Source: Paracoccaceae bacterium
GTDB taxonomy: Bacteria > Pseudomonadota > Alphaproteobacteria > Rhodobacterales > Rhodobacteraceae
Assembly (NCBI GenBank): GCA_013003075.1
Contig: JABDLJ010000036.1
Location: 1-50,709, forward strand
Direction: 5' to 3'
Length of the DNA stretch: 50,709 nt
Below are positions 34,070 to 41,822 of this stretch, piece after piece; the first letter of the stretch is position 1, and each line of letters begins with the position of its first letter. The translations under genes and the position numbers were made by a program. The notes beneath the pieces are model-generated. The model ran no database searches. It was not told the origin of the DNA and saw only the letters and a program-made list of their open reading frames with translations.

Positions 34070-34678
34070 TCAGTCGATCTCGGCTGCGATGGCCAGAAGA
34101 ACGTCGGTCTCAACACCGTTCAGCAGATCGGTCTCGCCGGCATTGGACGCCGCGAAAAGCCCTGCGATGGGCGTGCCCTTCAGAATGCCTTCGCCGCTGC
34201 CGTCCAAGACAATCGTGTTGCCCTGCCCGCCCAGCGTGCCGGCGTAGTCGAACGTGAAGGCATTGGGCTGATTGCCCAAGAAATCACCGTTCACGATCGC
34301 GACGCTGCCGGTGTAATCGCCTTCGGCGCCGCCCTCGACACCGAAGAAATCGTCAAGCGTTCCCGTCACCGTGTCGTCATCCCAATCGATGTCGATACTG
34401 GCATCGCCCAGAAGCGCAAGCGGTTCAGCCCCGCTGCCCACGATCACCCCGGCATAGCCGGTGAAACTGGCGGTCCCGGTCGACGGGATCGCGCCTTCCT
34501 CCAGAAAGGCTGTGTTGAATTTGTCCTCGAGCCAGTCCGTGATCGCCGCGAATTCGGCGACCTTGTCGGCGTTTGTCGTCCCATCGGACGAACAGGCTGA
34601 CACTGTCAGCGCCAATGCCGCCAGTCCAGCCCCGCGTGCAGCCAGCGCCTGGCGCCTAAAGGAAGGCATTATCGTCAT
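34070..34678 (-). CDS. Lipoprotein, TbpB-like beta-barrel type (paralogue 1)
   Basis: This 202-aa protein has a lipoprotein signal with lipobox LTVSAC (Cys29). The start at ATG 34678 has GGAG nine bases upstream; GTG one codon earlier is possible. After a short helix (AAITDWLEDKFNTAF) comes the motif TASFTGYAG, then alternating acidic beta strands (LLGDASIDIDWDDDTVTGTLDDFFG, GSVAIVNGDF). The ending is GIL.GTPIAGLF and ETDLLNGVET. The pattern resembles the eight-stranded C-lobe barrel of transferrin-binding protein B-like surface lipoproteins. It is 87 bp downstream of paralogue 2. Ligand unknown. Confidence 0.78.
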   Translation of the reverse strand: MTIMPSFRRQALAARGAGLAALALTVSACSSDGTTNADKVAEFAAITDWLEDKFNTAFLEEGAIPSTGTASFTGYAGVIVGSGAEPLALLGDASIDIDWDDDTVTGTLDDFFGVEGGAEGDYTGSVAIVNGDFLGNQPNAFTFDYAGTLGGQGNTIVLDGSGEGILKGTPIAGLFAASNAGETDLLNGVETDVLLAIAAEID

Positions 34679-34765
34679 CACTCGTACTCCACTATCCGTC
34701 AGAAATGCGGCAAGGGTACAGGAACGTGCAGTGATGACAATAGGTTGCGCGGTTGTTTCGCGGCG

Positions 34766-35341
34766 TTATCTGAGACCGAATGTTCCGGTGAAGCTGCCCA
34801 CGGTCGCGGCGCCGTCCAGCACATCACCCGAAGTCTCGCCCCGGATCCCTCCGGCATCGGGGCCGACGAACTCTCCGCTTATGGAGCCGTCTATGGCATA
34901 GGTGCTGTCATCGGCGACCAAACTGCCGGCGATATCGGCGCCAAACGCGGCGCCGGTGATCGTCCCGCCGGTGACAGAGCCGCTGCCCGACACTTCGGTC
35001 CCGTCCTCGGCGATCACCGACGCGAAGTTGCCATCGATCTGGCTGGCGCCGAAATCGGCGGTCAGGCGCATCGTTCCCAGAAGCGCCAGCGGATCGTCGC
35101 GCCCCGGCAGCGTGGCGTCGGCGGCCAGATAGCCACGGTAACTGGCCGTCGAGGCTGTCGGCATGGTGGTCGTCGGCGTCATATCCTGAAGCCGCGAGGC
35201 CATGGTTTCGGCCGAGGCGACGCGCGTGGTGGTGGAAAACGGCACGGCGGAGGTGCCGCCGACAACGCAGCCGCCAAGCGCCAGGCTTGCGGGCAGCAAC
35301 AAAGCGGCAAAGGCGGGCAGCGGGCGAGCGTGGGATGTCAT
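34766..35341 (-). CDS. Lipoprotein, TbpB-like beta-barrel type (paralogue 2)
   Basis: This 191-aa protein has a lipoprotein signal with lipobox ALGGC (Cys25). The core has TASYRGYLAA, LLGTMRLTADFGASQIDGNFAS and GSVTGGTITGAAFGADIAGSL. The end is GEFVGPDAGGIRGETSGDVL then GAATVGSFTGTFG. The ending is close to the TbpB-like barrel closing strands. The start at 35341 has AAGGA upstream; the open frame to 35764 is not lipoprotein-like. It is the first gene of the lipoprotein pair on this side of the Hint gene. Confidence 0.78.
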   Translation of the reverse strand: MTSHARPLPAFAALLLPASLALGGCVVGGTSAVPFSTTTRVASAETMASRLQDMTPTTTMPTASTASYRGYLAADATLPGRDDPLALLGTMRLTADFGASQIDGNFASVIAEDGTEVSGSGSVTGGTITGAAFGADIAGSLVADDSTYAIDGSISGEFVGPDAGGIRGETSGDVLDGAATVGSFTGTFGLR

Positions 35342-35747
35342 GGTGCGGGTATCCTTCGCGGTATGTGTCGGCGCCGCGGGCCCCTGCCCTGACGCCCGCG
35401 CAAACTCGCCCAACAAGTCTAATATTCGCTTAATCGCCGCCTGGGACCCTGCCGCCGCCGTACGCCTCGATAGCGGCCGGCGGTCTGCGCGCCACGCCGG
35501 CGGTTGTTTTCGAAGAATTTTCCCAAGCGATGCGCCTTGGCGGCAGAACTGTCCGCAAGGCTGAAACAATCGTCCCGCAGCGGGCGAATCATTTGCCGCA
35601 AGGCCCGCATATGTGTCAGGAATTTGACCACCCCCGCCGCCGCGCCTAGCGTTGAGAAAAGCTGTAGGTCCAGTTGGGGATGGACTGCTGCAAGACCGGC
35701 CACGCAAGGCGGACCTGCGCTGCACCCTTCCCCACAGATGACACGTA
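35342..35747. other. Non-coding region between divergent lipoprotein and Hint genes
   Basis: This 406-bp stretch has open frames but none with a start, family match or signal that I can support. It must hold the promoters for the minus-strand lipoprotein pair and the plus-strand Hint gene. The only site I can name is the CtrA-like site at 35419-35433. Confidence 0.6.
35419..35433. promoter_or_regulatory. CtrA-like site upstream of the lipoprotein pair
   Basis: CTAA-N7-TTAA at 35419-35433 matches the CtrA consensus in seven of eight positions. It lies 78 bp upstream of the start of paralogue 2. Confidence 0.35.
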
Positions 35748-35762
35748 ATGGGTGCTGAAATC

Positions 35763-36764
35763 ATGAGATATTCGAAGGACCGGTCGGTCTATCACAGCCT
35801 GGCACTGATGCCGGCAGAGCAGTTCGTGGCGGTCTCGGGCGCCAATTTCGGAGACGGGATCGGCGCGCAGGAAGAGCTTGTCCTGGACGATACCTACCGT
35901 TTGCAGCCCGCGGTGCGGATGATCGATGCAGGGCTCGTGCCCGGCGAGGGCGGCGCGCTGTCGCTGCGGCGCACCCAGAACGGGCGCCTGTCGCAAAGCG
36001 CGGTTGCTTTCGAGACGATTCTGACCTTCCTGGGCCCCGATGCCACCGCCATCGATTGCCTCGTCTTGGCCGAGACCGAAACCCCGGATCCGCAGCGCTG
36101 GCTTTTGCCTTTCGGCACGTTGCGCGCGCGCTCCGACTACAGCCTGATCGCGGTTGACCCCGGCCAGGCGGCGCAGCGGTTCGCCAGCCTCAGCTGCGCC
36201 TCCTTCGTGCGCGGCTCGCGGATCACCACTGCGACCGGCGAGATGGTCCCGGTTCAGCATCTGCGCGCCGGCGACATGGTTCTGACCCGCGACAACGGCG
36301 TGCAGGCACTACGCTGGAGCGGCCAGATCACTGCCCGCGCCATCGGCCACACCGCCCCGGTGCGCATCGCGGCCGGCGCGCTCAACAACGCCGCCGATCT
36401 GCTTGTCAGCCCCAACCACCGGCTTTTCATCTACCAGCGCGCCGACGACATGGGATCGGGCCGGCCCGAGGTAACGGTCTGCGCGCGCGATCTGATCAAC
36501 GGCGACACGGTCGAGCAGATCCAGGGCGGTTTTGTCGACTACTTCCAGCTTCTCTTTGACGCGCATGAAACGATCTACGCCGAGGGCATCGCCTGCGAAA
36601 GCATGCGCCCCGGCCCCGACATCGCCCTGGCGGTACCGGCGGCGGTGCGCGAAATGGTGCCCGGCCCGCGCAGCGCGCGGGTGCGCACCCGCATCCGGGT
36701 CGACCCGGCAGAGGACGAACGCGCCGAGCTTGCCGAACGGCTGCGCCGGGCGTCGCTTGGCTAA
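35763..36764 (+). CDS. Hint (Hedgehog/intein-like) domain protein
   Basis: This 333-aa protein has an N-terminal region of about 140 residues with no family I recognise. A Hint domain follows, starting near C145: CASFVRGSRITTATGEMVPVQHLRAGDMVLTRDNGVQALRW, with the second block LLVSPNHRLFIYQ and the ending FDAHETIYAEGIACESM. Hint domains can self-cleave, but this Rhodobacterales type is common and mostly uncharacterised. No signal peptide is visible. The start is uncertain; ATG at 35748 adds five residues. It lies between two pairs of lipoprotein genes. Confidence 0.82.
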   Translation: MRYSKDRSVYHSLALMPAEQFVAVSGANFGDGIGAQEELVLDDTYRLQPAVRMIDAGLVPGEGGALSLRRTQNGRLSQSAVAFETILTFLGPDATAIDCLVLAETETPDPQRWLLPFGTLRARSDYSLIAVDPGQAAQRFASLSCASFVRGSRITTATGEMVPVQHLRAGDMVLTRDNGVQALRWSGQITARAIGHTAPVRIAAGALNNAADLLVSPNHRLFIYQRADDMGSGRPEVTVCARDLINGDTVEQIQGGFVDYFQLLFDAHETIYAEGIACESMRPGPDIALAVPAAVREMVPGPRSARVRTRIRVDPAEDERAELAERLRRASLG

Positions 36765-36790
36765 CGGCGCTGATCATGCAATGCAAAAAG

Positions 36791-36819
36791 CCCCGGAGCT
36801 ATCTCCGGGGTCTTTTTTT
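36791..36819. terminator. Bidirectional terminator, Hint gene and lipoprotein operon
   Basis: CCCCGGA (36791-36797), loop GCTATC and TCCGGGG (36804-36810) are followed by TCTTTTTTT on the plus strand. On the minus strand the same stem is followed by CTTTTTG. It serves both convergent transcripts. Confidence 0.9.
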
Positions 36820-36845
36820 CTTGTGTCTTCTGGATGCCGAGCCGA

Positions 36846-37406
36846 TCAGCGCTCGCCCACGTAGAAGCCGCCGAAATCGCCGACATCGTCGGCGCCGTCA
36901 AAGATATCGCCCAGAAGATCGCCGGCAACGGCTTCGAAAACGGGGCCACCGAACCCGCCCTCGGTATCACCGTCGATCGTGTAGGTTACGCCGTCGACAG
37001 TGACCGAACCCGATACATTGCCGAAAAACTGGTTGAGCCCGTCGATTGGGGCGCTTTCGATATCTATCGTGCCTGCCGCGGCACCAGAGAACTCGCCATA
37101 GATGTTGTCGATCTCGCCGCTGATCGAAGGATCATCGAAATCGGCCACCATTTCCAGATCGCCGATGAAGAACTCTTCTTCGGCATCAATGAAGGTGTCG
37201 ACCCCGGCATAGCCGCGATACGTGGCCGTCCCGGGCGGCAGCGGTGTCCCTTCGGGCGTCTCCTCGGGATAGTCCGTGAAGACCCGTTCCGCAAAGGCCT
37301 CCGCTCGTGCGACCCTCTCGTCAAATGTCAGGTCGCCGCCGCCGCCACACCCGGCGACCAAAGCCGCACCGGCCAGTCCGAATAAGGCTGTCGTCTTGAT
37401 TTTCAC
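36846..37406 (-). CDS. Lipoprotein, TbpB-like beta-barrel type (paralogue 3)
   Basis: This 186-aa protein has a lipoprotein signal with lipobox LVAGC (Cys20) followed by four glycines. The start is GTG at 37406, eight bases after AGGAG; a second GTG three codons upstream lies too close to that site. The core shows TATYRGYAGVDTF, IGDLEMVADFDDPSISGEIDNIYGEF, FFGNVSGSVTVDGVTYTIDG and an ending GDLLGDIFDGADDVGDFGGFYVGER. It is very like paralogue 4, which lies just upstream in the same operon. Confidence 0.8.
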   Translation of the reverse strand: MKIKTTALFGLAGAALVAGCGGGGDLTFDERVARAEAFAERVFTDYPEETPEGTPLPPGTATYRGYAGVDTFIDAEEEFFIGDLEMVADFDDPSISGEIDNIYGEFSGAAAGTIDIESAPIDGLNQFFGNVSGSVTVDGVTYTIDGDTEGGFGGPVFEAVAGDLLGDIFDGADDVGDFGGFYVGER

Positions 37407-37437
37407 TGTCTTCACTCCTCACTTTGGCCTTTTGGCC

Positions 37438-37995
37438 CTAGTCGGCCGCAAGAGCCCCCGAAATATCGCCGACATCGTCGGCGCCTTGATAGACATCCCC
37501 ACCCAGGATGCCTTCCAGCGCATCTGCGCTATCCCCTTTGAATGTCCCAAGCACAGAGCCCTCGATATCGTAATCCTCGATGCCAAGCGTCATCGTCCCG
37601 TCGATATCCGCACTGAACCCGTTGAGAACGATGTCCCCGTTGAAGAGATCCAGCGAGCCGTCGATGCCGCCCTCTGTCTGGCCGATCAGGTTGTCGATCG
37701 TGCCATCTATCGTCTCAAGATCGAAATCGGCGGTGAGATCGAGATCGCCAACCACGTCCTCGTCATCGGCGCCGATGCTGACGGTGCCCGCGAAATAGCC
37801 TGCGTAGACGGCATCGCCCGCCGGCATGTCCGCAACAGCGGTGTCTTCGAGGGCGGCGACATCGTCGATCAGGGCCAGCGCTTCGGCTTCAACCTCGTCA
37901 TAATCGTTGCCAACGCGAATGAAGATGCCCGCATCGCAGGCCGAAATCACGCCGATCGCGGAAAACAGAAGGAAATTGCGTATCCGGTCGGGCAT
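37438..37995 (-). CDS. Lipoprotein, TbpB-like beta-barrel type (paralogue 4)
   Basis: This 185-aa protein has a lipoprotein signal with lipobox VISAC (Cys20). The core has DAVYAGYFAGTVSIG, VGDLDLTADFDLETIDGTIDNLIG, DIDGTMTLGIEDYDIEGSVLGTFKGD and an ending GGDVYQGADDVGDISGALAAD. Strand order and closing motif match paralogue 3. The start is ATG 37995, or GTG at 38004. It is the first gene of a two-gene operon with paralogue 3 (31 bp apart). A perfect CtrA-type site lies directly upstream. Confidence 0.8.
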   Translation of the reverse strand: MPDRIRNFLLFSAIGVISACDAGIFIRVGNDYDEVEAEALALIDDVAALEDTAVADMPAGDAVYAGYFAGTVSIGADDEDVVGDLDLTADFDLETIDGTIDNLIGQTEGGIDGSLDLFNGDIVLNGFSADIDGTMTLGIEDYDIEGSVLGTFKGDSADALEGILGGDVYQGADDVGDISGALAAD

Positions 37996-38014
37996 GGCGG
38001 TCACCGCAAAATTA

Positions 38015-38029
38015 TTAATGATACCTTAA
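38015..38029. promoter_or_regulatory. Perfect CtrA-type site TTAA-N7-TTAA upstream of paralogue 4
   Basis: TTAA at 38015-38018 and TTAA at 38026-38029 are separated by seven bases. The site lies 20 bp upstream of the lipoprotein start and about 130 bp before prfC, in the divergent intergenic region. Its closeness to the lipoprotein start would suit repression or a very short leader. Confidence 0.5.
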
Positions 38030-38158
38030 GGCTAGACGATGGTGGGGCTTGCCGCAACAGGCTTGCATCAATCGCACCTGCGTTTTGCAGCGCGCTGCCC
38101 GCCCGGCCGCATCGATTTGCGCCTTTTCCTCTGCCCTCGCGCATCTTATATGGCCACC

Positions 38159-39769
38159 ATGAGCGAACCTGCGACCAATCAGCCGACCTTGCCGCCCGAG
38201 ATTGCTCGGCGGCGCACCTTTGCCATCATCTCGCATCCCGATGCCGGCAAGACGACGCTGACCGAGAAATTCCTGCTTTATGGCGGCGCAATCCAGATGG
38301 CCGGACAGGTGCGCGCCAAGGGCGAGGCGCGGCGCACGCGCTCGGACTTCATGCAGATGGAGAAAGATCGCGGCATCTCGGTCTCTGCCTCGGCGATGTC
38401 GTTCGATTTCGGCAACTACCGCTTCAACCTCGTCGACACCCCCGGCCACAGCGATTTCTCCGAAGACACATACCGCACGCTGACCGCCGTCGACGCCGCG
38501 GTCATGGTGATCGACGGCGCCAAGGGCGTTGAAAGCCAGACGCGGAAACTGTTCGAGGTCTGCCGCCTGCGCGATCTGCCGATCCTGACCTTCTGCAACA
38601 AGATGGACCGCGAAAGCCGCGACACGTTCGAGATCATCGACGAGATCCAGGAAAACCTGGCCATCGATGTCACCCCGGCCTCTTGGCCGATCGGCATCGG
38701 GCGCGATTTTCTGGGCTCTTACGATATGCTGAACGACCGGCTGGAACTGATGGAGCGCGCCGATCGCAACAAGGTGGCCGAGAGCATCGCCATCGACGGG
38801 CTGGACGATCCCAGGCTGGCCGAGCATGTGCCCGCCGAGCTGCTGGGCAAGCTTCGCGAAGACGTTGAAATGGCGCGCGAATTGCTGCCGCCCTTCGACG
38901 CCAAAGCCTTCCTGGAAGGCTCGTTGACGCCGATCTGGTTCGGCTCTGCGATCAATTCCTTCGGGGTGAAGGAACTAATGGACGGCATCGGCAATTTCGG
39001 CCCCCAGCCACAACCGCAATCGGCCGAGCCGCGGCAGGTATCGCCCGAGGAAACGAAAGTCGCCGGCTTCGTCTTCAAGGTGCAGGCCAACATGGACCCC
39101 AAGCACCGCGACCGGGTGGCGTTCCTGCGCATGGCCTCGGGGCATTTCAGGCGCGGCATGAAGCTGACCCATGTGCGCACCAGAAAGCCGATGGCGGTGT
39201 CGAACCCGGTGCTCTTTCTGGCCTCGGACCGCGAGCTGGCCGAAGAGGCCTGGGCCGGCGATATCATCGGCATCCCTAATCACGGCCAGCTGCGCATCGG
39301 CGACACGCTGACCGAGGGTGAGGCGATCCGCGTCACCGGCATCCCCTCTTTCGCGCCCGAGCTTTTGCAGAACGTGCGCGCCGGCGATCCGCTGAAAGCC
39401 AAGCATCTCGACAAGGCGCTGATGCAATTCGCCGAGGAAGGCGCCGCCAAGGTGTTCAAGCCGATGATCGGCGCGGGCTTCATCGTCGGTGTCGTCGGCC
39501 AGCTTCAGTTCGAGGTGCTCGCCAGCCGGATCGAGCTGGAATACGGGCTGCCGGTGCGTTTTGAGCCCTCGCAGTTCACTTCGGCGCGCTGGGTCACCGG
39601 CCCGCAGGACAAGGTCGAGGCCTTCGTGAACGCCAACAAGGGCCATATCGCCGAGGATAACGACGGCGACGTTGTCTATCTTACCCGCCTGCAATGGGAC
39701 ATCGACCGGATCGAACGCGACCACCCCGATCTGACGCTCAGCGCGACCAAGGAAATGATGGTCCAATAG
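38159..39769 (+). CDS. prfC: Peptide chain release factor 3
   Basis: This 536-aa GTPase releases RF1/RF2 from the ribosome after termination. The G1 motif is SHPDAGKTT (residues 25-33), G3 is DTPGH, G4 is NKMD, and the RF3-specific KGEARRTRSDFMQMEKDRGISVSASAMSF is present. The C-terminal RF3 domain is GAGFIVGVVGQLQFEVLASRIELEYGLPV. The start at 38159 (MSEPATNQ) is preferred; ATG three codons upstream at 38150 is possible. It is monocistronic. Confidence 0.96.
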   Translation: MSEPATNQPTLPPEIARRRTFAIISHPDAGKTTLTEKFLLYGGAIQMAGQVRAKGEARRTRSDFMQMEKDRGISVSASAMSFDFGNYRFNLVDTPGHSDFSEDTYRTLTAVDAAVMVIDGAKGVESQTRKLFEVCRLRDLPILTFCNKMDRESRDTFEIIDEIQENLAIDVTPASWPIGIGRDFLGSYDMLNDRLELMERADRNKVAESIAIDGLDDPRLAEHVPAELLGKLREDVEMARELLPPFDAKAFLEGSLTPIWFGSAINSFGVKELMDGIGNFGPQPQPQSAEPRQVSPEETKVAGFVFKVQANMDPKHRDRVAFLRMASGHFRRGMKLTHVRTRKPMAVSNPVLFLASDRELAEEAWAGDIIGIPNHGQLRIGDTLTEGEAIRVTGIPSFAPELLQNVRAGDPLKAKHLDKALMQFAEEGAAKVFKPMIGAGFIVGVVGQLQFEVLASRIELEYGLPVRFEPSQFTSARWVTGPQDKVEAFVNANKGHIAEDNDGDVVYLTRLQWDIDRIERDHPDLTLSATKEMMVQ

Positions 39770-39851
39770 CGGCGCGGCGTCGCAAATGCGCAAAAAAAAA
39801 CTGCCCCGGCCCGCCGCAGGTACATTAACATCAAGGCTTAAATAACTGTTT

Positions 39852-39863
39852 TAAAGTACTTTA
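39852..39863. promoter_or_regulatory. 12-bp palindrome in the promoter region of the fusion gene
   Basis: TAAAGTACTTTA is a perfect palindrome within a strongly AT-rich stretch (39825-39870) about 100 bp before the start at 39963. It may be an operator; no matching family is known to me. Confidence 0.35.
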
Positions 39864-39962
39864 CTGCCTTGAGCTCCTTTCAAGCACTTTCCCGCTTGGT
39901 CATAAAATCGTCCCAAACCCATGGTTTCTATGGCTTAAAAAGAGCAGTGTGGGCACATAGGC

Positions 39963-41822
39963 ATGTTCGACAATATTCTGAACCAAACCACGGCAAGCTG
40001 GCTTGCCATTCTGTTGCCAAGTCAACGGATATTCTACCTCTACCTTCTTTCGGCGCTGTGCATCGCGGCCCTGACCTACTTCTGGTTCTCCGCCGCAGAG
40101 GAAAACAACCGCCCCGACGCGGTGAAAAAGGGCCTGCTGGGCTATCTTTTCGACCCCAAGATCTGGTGGCACAAATCGGCGCGGCAGGACTATGTGTTCT
40201 TCTTCGTCAACGGGCTGATCTACTACGGGCTCGTCTCGCAGCTGATGCTGGGCGCGCATGCCTTCTACGGGCTGTTCGGCGTCTGGCTTGACGGGCTTTT
40301 CGGCCTGCGCGAGGCGCCGCTCTTTGAAGCCTCCGCCCTTACCGTGGCGCTTTACACGCTGGCGGTGGTGCTGGCGATCGATCTGGCGGTATATGTCACG
40401 CACTATCTGCAGCACAAGGTCATGGTGCTCTGGCAATTCCACCAGGTGCACCACTCGGCCGAGGTGCTGACCCCGGCCACCGTCTACCGGATGCACCCCG
40501 TGGATCTGTTCTTCACCGGCATCATCTCGGCCGTGCTGATCGGGCTGGCCTTTGCCGGATTTGTCTATCTCACCGGCGCGGCCCCGTCCGAGATGACGGT
40601 GCTGAACGTCAACATCGTGATCTTCAGCTTCTACCTGATCGGCTACAACCTGCGGCACTCGCATATCTGGCTCAGCTACCCGCCCTGGCTGTCCTACATC
40701 TTCATCAGCCCCGCACAGCACCAGACGCACCACTCGATCGACGAAAAACACTATGACCGGAATTTCGGACTGGTCTTCGCGTTCTGGGACTGGCTCTTCG
40801 GTACGCTTTACGTGCCGCACGGATACGAGAAGCTGGAATTCGGCGTTGCCCGGGAAGAGCCGAACCCCTTCAAGAACGTCACCGACATCTACATCAAGCC
40901 GTTCAAGGGCGCCTGGGCGCTGCTCGCGCCACAAGGCAAGCTGCGGCCCGGCCCGGTACTTGGGGCCCTGGGCGTTCTGGCGCTGGGGGCTTTTGCCCTG
41001 ACGCAATACAGCGCCCAGCCGGTCAGCGCGCGCCAGGGCGCCGCGCAATCGGTGCATCTGCAGGATCTCACCTGGACAGAGGTCGCCGCGGCGCAGGCCG
41101 AAGGGTTCGACACCGTCATCATCCCCACCGGCGGGACCGAGCAAAACGGCCCGCACGTGATCCTCGGCAAGCACAACTACATCGTCGAGGCGGCGGCTGA
41201 AGACGTCGCCCGCCGCCTTGGCGGCACGCTGGTCGCCCCCGTCATGGCTTACGTGCCCGAGGGCGCGGCGGGCGATCGGCCCACCGGCCACATGCGCTGG
41301 ACCGGCACGCTGTCGCTGCCCGAGCCGCTGTTTCAGCAGGTCCTGGAAGAGACCGCGCGCAGCCTTGAGACGCACGGCTTTCACACGATCCTTCTGATGG
41401 GCGACAGCCTTGGCAACCAGGACGCCCAGGCCGCCGTTGCCGCCCGGCTCGGCGCCGAGTGGCGCGCCAGGGGCGTGCGTGTGATCCACCTTGGCGACTA
41501 CTACAGTGCGAACGGCCAGGAAGACTGGCTGAGATCGCGCGGCTACGACGCGGCCGAGATCGGCGGGCACGCCGGCATCCGCGACACATCAGAGCTGCTT
41601 TCGGTGCATCCCGGCGGCGTGCGCGCCGCGCCGCTCGATCCGCCGCGCGGCGCAGATCCCGGCTATAGCGGCGCCCCGTCTCGCGCGACCGCGTCGATCG
41701 GCGCCGAGATGCTGTTGTTGAAGATCGAAGCCGCGCTGGCGCAACTTGCCGCATTGGGTATCACCTCGGGCCTGCGCGCCGAAGGCGTCGGCGCTGCGCC
41801 CGATCTCGTGGCCGGCAACTAG
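39963..41822 (+). CDS. Sterol desaturase/fatty-acid hydroxylase-type membrane enzyme fused to a creatininase-family domain
   Basis: This 619-aa protein joins two families. Residues 1-300 form a sterol-desaturase-type di-iron membrane enzyme with several membrane segments and histidine boxes H147-x3-H151, H160-x2-HH164, H231/H233 and HQTHH (H253-H257). Residues 333-349 (LGALGVLALGAFALTQY) look like a signal anchor. Residues 370-615 form a creatininase-family domain of the variant type EQNGPHVILGKHN (393-405), with MGDSLGNQ and GGHAGIRDTSELL (534-546). In this subtype the usual metal ligands EQHGPHLPLGTD are altered. The reading frame is continuous, so the fusion is not an assembly of two genes by a frameshift. 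Substrates of both halves are unknown. Confidence 0.88.
   Translation: MFDNILNQTTASWLAILLPSQRIFYLYLLSALCIAALTYFWFSAAEENNRPDAVKKGLLGYLFDPKIWWHKSARQDYVFFFVNGLIYYGLVSQLMLGAHAFYGLFGVWLDGLFGLREAPLFEASALTVALYTLAVVLAIDLAVYVTHYLQHKVMVLWQFHQVHHSAEVLTPATVYRMHPVDLFFTGIISAVLIGLAFAGFVYLTGAAPSEMTVLNVNIVIFSFYLIGYNLRHSHIWLSYPPWLSYIFISPAQHQTHHSIDEKHYDRNFGLVFAFWDWLFGTLYVPHGYEKLEFGVAREEPNPFKNVTDIYIKPFKGAWALLAPQGKLRPGPVLGALGVLALGAFALTQYSAQPVSARQGAAQSVHLQDLTWTEVAAAQAEGFDTVIIPTGGTEQNGPHVILGKHNYIVEAAAEDVARRLGGTLVAPVMAYVPEGAAGDRPTGHMRWTGTLSLPEPLFQQVLEETARSLETHGFHTILLMGDSLGNQDAQAAVAARLGAEWRARGVRVIHLGDYYSANGQEDWLRSRGYDAAEIGGHAGIRDTSELLSVHPGGVRAAPLDPPRGADPGYSGAPSRATASIGAEMLLLKIEAALAQLAALGITSGLRAEGVGAAPDLVAGN

Noticed and set aside
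39830..39870. CtrA site upstream of the desaturase-creatininase fusion
   Set aside because: TTAA pairs are present but separated by nine bases, not seven.
39900..41570. 556-codon minus-strand frame opposite the desaturase-creatininase fusion
   Set aside because: Long only because GC-rich codon use on the real strand keeps the opposite frame open; no motif.
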